NCBI GenBank assembly: GCA_013044305.1
Contig: JABEUT010000320.1
Span: 1 to 6,174 of the forward strand
DNA length: 6,174 bases
Reading direction: 5' to 3'
Source: Bacteroidia bacterium
Lineage (GTDB): Bacteria; Bacteroidota; Bacteroidia; JABEUT01
Part shown: piece after piece, positions 1-6,118 of the stretch
Position numbering within the stretch: the first letter of the stretch is position 1
How the letters are laid out: each line of letters starts with the position of its first letter
Position numbers and translations under genes: made by a program
Notes under the pieces: model-generated
Told to the model about the DNA's origin: nothing
The model's input: the letters and a program-made list of their open reading frames with translations, nothing else
The model's database searches: none

Positions 1-1005
1 ATTGCATTGTTTTAAAGTATCTATGCTAACTGAAAAGCCATACCATGAATTACTATCAGGGGTATTGCTTTGTTCAGCCCAAAGCACATTACCGTTTGGA
101 GCATATTTAACTAAAAATGCTTGATTACTGTAAAACATTTGGGAACGCAAGGTATCATTTCCAAAAGCAACCGAATCCCAAAAGAATCCGGTTATATATA
201 TGTTGTTTGAGTTATCTGTAGCAAGAGATACCCCATTTTGAAAATTTGCATAATTCTTTATATCATTATTTTGTTTCGCCCATAGCACAACACCACTGGG
301 AGCATATTTTACTAAAAATATATCGCCGTTTGAATATGTATGTATAGTATCGTTTCCAAAAGAGGTAGTATCTATAAACCTACCTGTTATAAATATATTG
401 CCTGAATTGTCTGTTGCCACGGAATTCCCCTCTGCGGAAGAAAATCCGCTCTTTGTTTCATTGGCTTGATTAGCCCATAGAACGGTTCCGCCGGGAGAGT
501 ATTTTGTTAAAAATACTTCATCATATCCTCGTGGATTAATAGTAAGCAAGGTATCGCCATCAAAAGAAACAGTATCTACGTAGAAACCTGTTATATATAT
601 ATATCCCGATTTATCTACGGCTATAGAATTTCCCTGGGCATCGTTGCTATAAGATTGTTTAGCCCATAATACAGTTCCACTGGAAGAATATTTTGTTAAA
701 AATACTTCTTCATTTCCAAATATATGGGAACGCAAGGTATCGCCCCCAAAAGAAACAGTATCTCCGAAAAATCCTGTTACATATACATTACCTAAATTAT
801 CAATAGCAACAGATTCTCCAACACCTCCGCTAAATATGCTTGCTTCATTGGCTTGTTTAGCCCAAAGCACATTACCATTGGAATTATATTTAACTAAAAA
901 AAAATTTCTAATACTTTTTGGGAATAATGTATAACTTCCAAAAGAAATTGTATCTTGAAAGTACCCTGTATAGTAACTATTACCTTTATTATCTGTAGCT
1001 ACAGA
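1..1005 (-). repeat. Tandem propeller-blade coding repeats (about 65 codons each)
   Basis: This is the repeat block inside the propeller gene: five full units and the start of a sixth, with a period of 62-68 codons. Parts are conserved at nucleotide level between distant units. An 18-base stretch is identical at 76-93 and 859-876 (the NVLWA region), and a 16-base stretch is identical at 141-156 and 726-741 (the DTLRS region). This suggests duplication of units or recombination between them. Confidence 0.8.
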
Positions 1006-1152
1006 ATGATCAGTAGATACTTCACCGATCCCGGCTCCAATTGGTTTTGCTTGCCTACTCCAAATCCAACTTTGTGCAATCGTAGTAATATTGCAAAATA
1101 AAAGGAAAACAATTATTAAGCTATAACCATATTTTAATCTCTTATCCTGCAT
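1..1152 (-). CDS. Secreted SBBP-type beta-propeller repeat protein (3' end outside window)
   Basis: The frame is open from the ATG at 1152-1150 to the left window edge, giving 384 codons with no stop, so the C-terminus is missing. Residues 1-26 form a signal peptide: a basic start (MQDKRLK), a hydrophobic core (SLIIVFLLF), and a likely signal peptidase I site after TIA (26/27). The mature part consists of about six tandem units of 62-68 residues. Each has the pattern S-V-A-x-D-x-x-G-N-x-Y-x-T-G-x-F-x-D-T-x-S-F-G, then DTL, FLxKY, and G-x-VLWAxQ. The conserved Asp of each unit falls at residues 54, 118, 180, 248, 313 and 378. This matches the SBBP beta-propeller repeats common in secreted Bacteroidota proteins, which often end in a type IX secretion sorting domain; whether this one does cannot be seen. 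An in-frame stop lies at 1218-1216 and no other ATG, GTG or TTG lies between it and 1152, which fixes the start. Function is unknown; an exported or surface role is inferred. Confidence 0.85.
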   Translation of the reverse strand, partial: MQDKRLKYGYSLIIVFLLFCNITTIAQSWIWSRQAKPIGAGIGEVSTDHSVATDNKGNSYYTGYFQDTISFGSYTLFPKSIRNFFLVKYNSNGNVLWAKQANEASIFSGGVGESVAIDNLGNVYVTGFFGDTVSFGGDTLRSHIFGNEEVFLTKYSSSGTVLWAKQSYSNDAQGNSIAVDKSGYIYITGFYVDTVSFDGDTLLTINPRGYDEVFLTKYSPGGTVLWANQANETKSGFSSAEGNSVATDNSGNIFITGRFIDTTSFGNDTIHTYSNGDIFLVKYAPSGVVLWAKQNNDIKNYANFQNGVSLATDNSNNIYITGFFWDSVAFGNDTLRSQMFYSNQAFLVKYAPNGNVLWAEQSNTPDSNSWYGFSVSIDTLKQCN

Positions 1153-1291
1153 AAAATCAGAACAAATTTCGTTCTTAAAATGCAGTTGTTTATAACCATT
1201 TAATCCTACATTGTTTTAGCAAAGTAAAAATTGTTTTCATGGGGTAAGGATTTAAAGAATTAGTTTTCGGAAATTCTTATTGTTCAGAATA

Positions 1292-1299
1292 CAAAGATA
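1292..1299 (-). promoter_or_regulatory. Candidate Bacteroidota -7 box for the propeller gene
   Basis: On the minus strand the sequence reads TATCTTTG, an exact match to the Bacteroidota sigma-factor -7 consensus TAnnTTTG. It would start transcription near 1287, giving a leader of about 135 bases before the ATG at 1152. No good TTG is present at the usual -33 distance, where a T-rich run from the upstream terminator lies instead. The assignment rests on the single box and its position. Confidence 0.4.
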
Positions 1300-1314
1300 A
1301 AATAATAATGAGAT

Positions 1315-1338
1315 AAAAACCCATTCGGTGCGGTTTTT
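1315..1338 (-). terminator. Probable intrinsic terminator after glmS
   Basis: An inverted repeat has outer arms AAAAACC (1315-1321) and GGTTTTT (1332-1338). Two more pairs (CA with TG) close a TTCGG loop, leaving one bulged base at 1331. Read on the minus strand, the hairpin ends in GGGTTTTT and begins about 41 bases past the glmS stop codon, as expected for a Rho-independent terminator. The symmetry would let it work in both directions, but no plus-strand gene is seen here. The GC part of the stem is short, so strength is uncertain. Confidence 0.5.
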
Positions 1339-1379
1339 AAATGATAACTTTACCCCTACTTGTTAATGTAACTATTCCA

Positions 1380-3218
1380 TTACTCCACCGTTACCGATTT
1401 GGCCAGGTTTCGCGGCTGGTCAACGTTGCAGCCACGCATAACGGCTATGTGATAGGAGAGTAGCTGCAAAGGCACAACCGCTATGAGCGGCGCCAGCCGT
1501 TCGTCGGTTTCTGGAACTTCGATAAAGTAGTCGGCGAGTTCTTCCACCACCGTATCGCCTTTGGTAACCACGGCTATCACTTTTCCTTTCCGCGCTTTTA
1601 TCTCCTGTATGTTGCTAACCACTATTTCGTACGATGCGCCCTGTGTGGCAATTACCACCACCGGCATATTTTCATCAATAAGGGCTATGGGGCCGTGTTT
1701 CATTTCGGCGGCAGGGTAGCCTTCAGCATGTATGTATGATATTTCTTTCAGTTTAAGCGCGCCTTCAAGTGCTACAGGAAAGGTATAGCCGCGTCCGAGG
1801 TAGAGAAAATTACGGGCCTTGGAAAATATTCTTGCTATGGCAGCCACGCGTTTGTTGGTGGCAAGTACTTCCTCTACTTTGGCGGGTATCGAATCCAGTT
1901 CGCTTAACAGTTGTATCAGCTTGTTCTTGGGTATGGTGCCCTTGGCTTTGGCAATTTCAAGGGCCATTAGGGCAAGTATTGTAATTTGGGCGGTAAAGGC
2001 CTTGGTGGATGCCACACCAATTTCCGGACCGGCATGGGTATAAGAACCCGCATGGGTAGCCCTCGGTATGGACGAGCCTACCACGTTGCAAATGCCGAAT
2101 ATGGTCGCCCCTTTTGATTTAGCCAGCTCAATAGCGGCAAGCGTATCTGCTGTTTCGCCCGATTGCGAAATGGCAATTACCACATCATCGCTGTGAATAA
2201 CGGGGTTTCGGTAGCGGAATTCCGAAGCGTACTCCACCTCTACGGGTATCCGCGCAATGTTTTCGATAAGGTATTCGCCCACAAGCCCTGCGTGCCAGGA
2301 GGTGCCGCAGCCAATTATGATTATCCGTTTGGCATTAATCAGAGTTTGCTGATAATCGGCTATGCCGCCAAGCTTTACATAACCTTTTTCCAGATTCAGC
2401 CGTCCCCTCATGCTGTCCCTTATGGAACGGGGCTGCTCATAAATCTCTTTCAGCATAAAATGCGGGAAGCCGCCTTTTTCAAGGGCTTCAAGGTGCATTT
2501 CAAGTTCTTCTATATAGGGAGTTTTATTCTTATTTTTTATGGTCTTGATCTTTATTTCCCCGTCGCGCTTCAAAACGGCTACTTCCTCCTCACCGAGGTA
2601 TATCACATTTTTGGTGTATTCTATAATAGGCGTGGCATCGGAGGCTGCATAAAATTCCTTGTTGCCTACTCCTATAACGAGGGGGCTGCCTTTTTTTGCG
2701 GCTATCAGCTCATTCGGATTATCGCGCGACAGCACAACTATGGCATAGGCGCCTATAACCTGGTTGAGTGAAAGACGAACCGCTTCTGCAAGTGAACAGC
2801 CCTCATTTTCCTGCACGGCCTCAATCAGATGGGCAAGCACTTCGGTATCCGTTTCGCTTATGAATTTATGTTTTCTTTTTTTCAGCTCCTCTTTTATAGG
2901 GGCGTAATTCTCTATGATTCCATTATGAATCACAACAATTTTACCCGACTGCGAAAAATGAGGATGTGCATTTTCATCGCTTGGTTCGCCGTGGGTAGCC
3001 CAGCGTGTGTGTGCAATTCCAATGTTACCGGATGTATTTTTGTTTTTGCACAGGTTTTCCAGGTCGTCCACCTTACCCTTGCATTTGTACACTTTCAGCT
3101 TTCCATCCAAAAGGGCTACCCCTGCACTGTCGTAACCTCGGTATTCAAGGCGGTGGAGTCCTTTAATAAGGATGGGATATGCTTCCTTGCTTCCTATATA
3201 TGCCATTATGCCGCACAT
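1380..3218 (-). CDS. glmS: Glutamine--fructose-6-phosphate aminotransferase (isomerizing), GlmS
   Basis: GlmS makes glucosamine-6-phosphate and glutamate from fructose-6-phosphate and glutamine in the cytoplasm, the first committed step toward UDP-GlcNAc for peptidoglycan and LPS. The product is 612 residues, close to the 609 of the E. coli enzyme. The start is fixed by MCGI: Cys2 becomes the N-terminal nucleophile of the glutaminase domain after Met removal. Other glutaminase landmarks are HTRWATHG (70-77), HNGI with Asn99 and Gly100, and Asp124 in ETDTE. The isomerase half has two SIS domains (about 290-430 and 460-600) with GCGTS (303-307), SQSGETADT (351-359), STKAFTAQ (404-411), Glu492, KHGP with His508, and the C-terminal LAKSVTVE, whose Lys607 corresponds to the lysine that binds the sugar. 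All expected key residues are present, so it should be active. It has a candidate promoter upstream and a probable terminator downstream, suggesting its own transcript, though read-through from the lipoprotein gene is possible. Confidence 0.98.
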   Translation of the reverse strand: MCGIMAYIGSKEAYPILIKGLHRLEYRGYDSAGVALLDGKLKVYKCKGKVDDLENLCKNKNTSGNIGIAHTRWATHGEPSDENAHPHFSQSGKIVVIHNGIIENYAPIKEELKKRKHKFISETDTEVLAHLIEAVQENEGCSLAEAVRLSLNQVIGAYAIVVLSRDNPNELIAAKKGSPLVIGVGNKEFYAASDATPIIEYTKNVIYLGEEEVAVLKRDGEIKIKTIKNKNKTPYIEELEMHLEALEKGGFPHFMLKEIYEQPRSIRDSMRGRLNLEKGYVKLGGIADYQQTLINAKRIIIIGCGTSWHAGLVGEYLIENIARIPVEVEYASEFRYRNPVIHSDDVVIAISQSGETADTLAAIELAKSKGATIFGICNVVGSSIPRATHAGSYTHAGPEIGVASTKAFTAQITILALMALEIAKAKGTIPKNKLIQLLSELDSIPAKVEEVLATNKRVAAIARIFSKARNFLYLGRGYTFPVALEGALKLKEISYIHAEGYPAAEMKHGPIALIDENMPVVVIATQGASYEIVVSNIQEIKARKGKVIAVVTKGDTVVEELADYFIEVPETDERLAPLIAVVPLQLLSYHIAVMRGCNVDQPRNLAKSVTVE

Positions 3219-3297
3219 AGAGTCATTGTTTTGGTTGAATCCTGTACTTAGTTCCTGTTGACCTGTTGCAGGGCGGCAGGCAAGTACTTAATGTGAG

Positions 3298-3305
3298 CAA
3301 AGGTA
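3298..3305 (-). promoter_or_regulatory. Candidate -7 box for glmS
   Basis: The minus strand reads TACCTTTG, matching the Bacteroidota TAnnTTTG consensus. Transcription would begin near 3291, about 70 bases before the glmS ATG. No clear -33 TTG is found at standard spacing; the nearest (3320-3318) is only 12 bases away. Most of the box lies within a perfect 6-bp inverted repeat (AAGGTA at 3300-3305, TACCTT at 3311-3316, 5-base spacer). Confidence 0.45.
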
Positions 3306-3390
3306 CGCAATACCTTCCAATTTTGCCCGCTGGTGGAAATGATTTTTTTAACCGGCGCTGCTTTTCGGCGGCGGCGCTGTGCTTGCTTCC

Positions 3391-4800
3391 CTATTGTTTC
3401 AGCGGGGTGTAAAACATTTTTAAGCGCACACGCTGGTTTACATTGGCCGGGTTTTTTGCCGAGCCGTATAATACCACCCCGTTTGCATCAATGGCCTCGG
3501 CGGCGTCAACCAGGTATAAACCGAAATTGTGTTTCTTGCCGTCTATGATAGATTGTATGTACCGTGTTATATTGAATACGTACTGGTGGTTGGTGGCATC
3601 CCAGGTTCCGCCGTACCAGCCCAGGCCCATGTAGTAGTCGGTTATGTTCGACTGGTAACCGAGTGAGTCCATTACCACGTTCAGTTCGCCGGCAGGTATG
3701 TCAATGCCGGTAGCGGTTGTATTTACGGGTATATCCAGTTCGGCTTTATTCAGGAAGTTGGGGGTGAATTTACTTATCCAGTTTGACAGGTACGGAAAGG
3801 TAATTTGGGTTTTTACGCCTGCCATTCCCTGTACATAAGCCACATTAGGAGAGTAAATGGAGTCTTTGCCGGGTACATAAAATTTTGTTGTGGAATAATC
3901 GTGGCTGAAGTTATTGAAGGAGGCGCTGTTGCCAATTGTAAAAGCGGCCAGTGCGGTATCCCAGGCGCTGATGGCGGTGTTGTAATATCGGTAATAGAAG
4001 TAGAGTCCCGCGCCAACAATATTCTGATTGATGGACAGGATGCCTCCCTGACCGGGAAGCAGGGACGGATTGGAGGTGGAAATGCAGAGGCCTTTAAGAA
4101 GGTTTAAAAAGTTGGCGGGCGTGGATGGGGAAAGATAATAGCTGCTGTCGCCCTGCGGGTAACCGTGATTGGCGCAGGACATAATGTATTGCCCGAATGA
4201 ATTGTTCAGCCTGATGCGTAAAAGAGGAGTGTAGTTATAGGCGTTGTATTTGTTCGGATAATAAAGCGAAACGGGCTGTGTTACGTTTGGGGTAATGGTG
4301 GCCATGCCTATATGCCTGCTGCTGTGGGGCAGGTTGTCGGAGGAGTAATACAATTTGGATGATACCAGAGGCAGGCTGTTGTTGAGCAGGCTAAGGGTAT
4401 CCACTACAAATGTTTGCGCACCGAGCGATCCGTAATAGGTGGTGTTGCCATAGTTGTACGGAAGCTGCAGCACAACCGAATCGAGTGTTTTCGCCTCATA
4501 GGGTCCGAATGCGATGGAACTTATATTCCCGGGCAGGTCAACCTGTGTATAGAGTGCGGCGGAAGTAAGCCCGAAAACAGGATCGTTATAACTGCCCAGC
4601 AAGTTCCATATTGCGCCGTTGGCGGGTATGGAATCGCTTAGTTTTATTGAGGTAAGCACCGTTGCCGTATCCACAAAATACGGGTTCAGAATCTTGTTGG
4701 ATGGCAATATATTGCTTCCCAGCCCTGTATTCTCATTACAGGATATAAAGGAAATACAGGCAAAAGCGCTAATACAACATGTCAGAAGAAACCTATTCAT
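3391..4800 (-). CDS. DUF4270-like envelope lipoprotein
   Basis: The product is a 469-residue predicted lipoprotein. I chose the ATG at 4800-4798 because it begins a clear lipoprotein signal peptide: MNRFLL, a hydrophobic stretch, and a lipobox FISC with the lipidated Cys at residue 21. The frame stays open to an ATG at 4929, but the 43 extra codons lie within the upstream gene, look non-natural, and would bury the signal. After the Cys comes NENTGLGSNILPSN, then FVDTATVLTSIKLSDSIP (43-59) and LLGSYNDPVFGLTSAALYTQ (67-86). That order, the conserved GSYNDPVFG-like segment, and the C-terminal NQRVRLKMFYT fit the Bacteroidota DUF4270 family as I know it. The body is rich in Tyr, Asn, Ser and Thr, typical of beta-rich surface proteins, and has no other membrane segment. 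The role is unknown. It overlaps the preceding GT5-like gene by 8 bases, so the two are almost certainly co-transcribed. Confidence 0.85.
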   Translation of the reverse strand: MNRFLLTCCISAFACISFISCNENTGLGSNILPSNKILNPYFVDTATVLTSIKLSDSIPANGAIWNLLGSYNDPVFGLTSAALYTQVDLPGNISSIAFGPYEAKTLDSVVLQLPYNYGNTTYYGSLGAQTFVVDTLSLLNNSLPLVSSKLYYSSDNLPHSSRHIGMATITPNVTQPVSLYYPNKYNAYNYTPLLRIRLNNSFGQYIMSCANHGYPQGDSSYYLSPSTPANFLNLLKGLCISTSNPSLLPGQGGILSINQNIVGAGLYFYYRYYNTAISAWDTALAAFTIGNSASFNNFSHDYSTTKFYVPGKDSIYSPNVAYVQGMAGVKTQITFPYLSNWISKFTPNFLNKAELDIPVNTTATGIDIPAGELNVVMDSLGYQSNITDYYMGLGWYGGTWDATNHQYVFNITRYIQSIIDGKKHNFGLYLVDAAEAIDANGVVLYGSAKNPANVNQRVRLKMFYTPLKQ

Positions 4801-5623
4801 CCACCAACACTTCATCTGTAGCCAGCACTTCATCGTAAAAATCGGAGTAAGCATCCATGTAATTTTCTTCCGAATGCTCAAGCACCGGCTTACCCGATTT
4901 CTTGATAAATTTAGCCACATCAGGGTCAACAGACGGATCTACTTTAACCACTGCATCGCTCCATTGTACTGCCAGCTTGGTAAGGTTGTTGAAGGTGGGG
5001 GCTGTTTTTACCATCGCAAGGTCCTCTTCAACGGCGCTTTCCCACACTGCCTTTTTTGCAAAATTTTTATTCAGGGAGCCTTCAAACTTATCGCCGTAAA
5101 TGGAATAGACCACCTTGGCGTTCTCAAACAAGGGGTCTTCCTTGCAGGCATTTTTAACATAGAACGGAAACAGGCTGGTTATCCATCCCTGGCAATGAAT
5201 GATGTCGGGAACCCAGCTTAGCTTGCGCACGGTTTCAATAACGCCGCGGCAGAAGAAAATGGCTCTTTCGTCATTGTCTTCGAAAAACTTGCCCTGCTCG
5301 TCGTTGAAGGTGGCCTTGCGGTAAAAGTAATCTTCATTGTCTATAAAGTACACCTGCATTCTTGCACGCTGAATGGATGCGACCTTTATGATGAGCGGAT
5401 GATCGTCGTTGCTTATAATAAGATTGATACCCGAAAGGCGGATTACTTCATGCAGCCCGTGGCGTATTTCGTTTATACTTCCGTAGCGGGGCATAAATGT
5501 TCTTATCTCCTTGCCTCTTTCCTGTATGCCCTGCGGTAGAAAGCGGGCAATGTTGCTCATCGTATTTTCTCCCATGTAGGGATAAATTTCCTGCGATACA
5601 TAAAGCACTTTCGCTTTTTTCAT
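4793..5623 (-). CDS. Single-domain GT5-type glycogen/starch synthase-like protein
   Basis: The 276-residue product resembles the N-terminal catalytic half of GT5 starch/glycogen synthases, which add glucose from ADP- or UDP-glucose to alpha-1,4-glucan. It opens with KAKVLYVSQEIYPY (3-16), followed by LPQGIQERGKEIRTFMPRYG (29-48), LIIKVASIQRARMQVYFIDN (77-96), DERAIFFCRGVIE (118-130) and PDIIHCQGW (139-147). Full-length GlgA has about 480 residues and a second Rossmann domain; this protein stops after the first, ending EVLVDE. The usual KxGGL substrate-binding motif near residue 15 is replaced by YMGENTMSN, and the usual HDW-type motif reads QGW. I recall Bacteroidota having a conserved family of this short form, so the length is probably natural rather than a truncation. 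Enzymatic activity is doubtful; it may be regulatory, or need a partner that supplies the second domain. The start at 5623 gives a typical beta-strand N-terminus and sits about 110 bases downstream of a good promoter box. It is first in an operon with the DUF4270 gene. Confidence 0.82.
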   Translation of the reverse strand: MKKAKVLYVSQEIYPYMGENTMSNIARFLPQGIQERGKEIRTFMPRYGSINEIRHGLHEVIRLSGINLIISNDDHPLIIKVASIQRARMQVYFIDNEDYFYRKATFNDEQGKFFEDNDERAIFFCRGVIETVRKLSWVPDIIHCQGWITSLFPFYVKNACKEDPLFENAKVVYSIYGDKFEGSLNKNFAKKAVWESAVEEDLAMVKTAPTFNNLTKLAVQWSDAVVKVDPSVDPDVAKFIKKSGKPVLEHSEENYMDAYSDFYDEVLATDEVLVDE

Positions 5624-5733
5624 AATGAAATTGAAGTTTATTGGATTTATAGAATTGGCATTAGCCTGTTATGCTCCTCATATAATTTTTGCCTCTCCTC
5701 TCTCTTTTTTCACCTGTTTTAGGAAATGGTTTG

Positions 5734-5766
5734 CAAAGATACTAAAATTTCGGGCGTGATTTGCAA
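5734..5766 (-). promoter_or_regulatory. Promoter of the GT5-like / DUF4270 operon
   Basis: The minus strand has TATCTTTG (5741-5734), an exact TAnnTTTG -7 box, preceded by TTG (5766-5764) with a 22-base spacer, near the 19-21 typical of Bacteroidota promoters. Transcription would start around 5727, leaving a leader of about 100 bases. The leader carries a purine-rich run (roughly 5707-5686, GAGAGAGGAGAGG on the minus strand) but no Shine-Dalgarno sequence close to the ATG at 5623. Confidence 0.55.
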
Positions 5767-5790
5767 GTTTTATAACTATATTTTGCCTGA

Positions 5791-5810
5791 CTGCATATAA
5801 GCCTATGCAG
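5791..5810. repeat. 7-bp perfect inverted repeat upstream of the operon promoter
   Basis: CTGCATA (5791-5797) and TATGCAG (5804-5810) are perfect inverted arms around a 6-base spacer, about 25 bases upstream of the -33 element of the GT5-like operon. No T-run follows on either strand, so it is not a typical terminator. It could be an operator or a chance palindrome. Confidence 0.4.
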
Positions 5811-5863
5811 CTTTAGTGCAGATTATTAATCATTTATGGCAAAAGAGGATAATTAAATGGAGG

Positions 5864-5922
5864 TACCCCTGTTGGGTGAAGGTTGTGCCTTCGCCCGATC
5901 TTTATCCCTATTGGGTATGAAT
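5864..5922. repeat. Hairpin flanked by two imperfect CCCT-R-TTGGGT repeats
   Basis: GGGTGAAGG (5874-5882) pairs with CCTTCGCCC (5888-5896) over nine positions, with one U-G wobble if transcribed from the plus strand, closing a 5-base loop. CCCTGTTGGGT lies at its left edge and CCCTATTGGGT just to its right (about 5907-5917); each is itself a small CCC/GGG palindrome. The nesting of palindromes looks like a REP-like or other dispersed non-coding repeat. Neither arm is followed by a T-run typical of a terminator. Confidence 0.45.
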
Positions 5923-6023
5923 TAAGCGCGGTGGGCTTTTGAGAAATTCATAACGCCGAGATTAGCACATTGCGAGGAATAAAAAATTCCGTTGAAGAAA
6001 AGATGAAATGCAGCCATGACCTT

Positions 6024-6118
6024 TTATTTGTTTCTTTCTTTGCGGTCAGGCGAAAAGAAAGAAAACAGCTTGTTCGTTTTTCTGTTCTTTGCCTTGATGC
6101 AAAGAACCAAAAATCAAG
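6024..6118. repeat. Palindromic repeat-like element with overlapping hairpins
   Basis: Three inverted repeats lie within about 95 bases. TTTCTTTCTTT (6031-6041) pairs with AAAGAAAGAAA (6054-6064), 11 bp perfect with a 12-base loop. GTTCTTTGC (6084-6092) pairs with GCAAAGAAC (6099-6107), 9 bp perfect with a 6-base loop. CTTGAT (6093-6098) pairs with ATCAAG (6113-6118); since its left arm is the loop of the second hairpin and the second hairpin's right arm is its loop, the two would compete. I recall similar TTCTTTG / CAAAGAA elements as dispersed repeats in Bacteroidota genomes. The element may continue past the window edge, which ends in another small palindrome (GTGC 6162-6165, GCAC 6171-6174). 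Confidence 0.55.

Noticed and set aside
1769..3251. Several plus-strand open frames opposite glmS, the longest 202 codons (2163-2771)
   Set aside because: They are antisense shadows of a fully conserved glmS frame, with no recognisable motifs or start context of their own.
3219..3297. Possible glmS ribozyme or riboswitch in the glmS leader
   Set aside because: The leader predicted from the promoter is only about 70 bases, too short for the roughly 150-base ribozyme core, and that element is known mainly from Firmicutes. No matching core was recognised.
3355..3377. Intrinsic terminator for the DUF4270 gene
   Set aside because: The possible stem has a mismatch and is followed on the minus strand by an A-run rather than a U-run, so it does not meet the pattern.
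4801..4929. In-frame N-terminal extension of the DUF4270 lipoprotein to an ATG at 4929
   Set aside because: It lies inside the GT5-like coding sequence, is rich in Met and Trp unlike a natural N-terminus, and would place the lipoprotein signal at residue 44. The ATG at 4800 begins the signal directly.
3805..5221. Plus-strand open frames opposite the DUF4270 and GT5-like genes, up to 200 codons
   Set aside because: The opposite strand carries complete recognisable proteins throughout, and these translations show no domain or signal.
5661..5681. Six-codon minus-strand upstream ORF (MRSITG) in the leader of the GT5-like operon
   Set aside because: It is too short, with no ribosome-site context or regulatory codon pattern to support a leader peptide.
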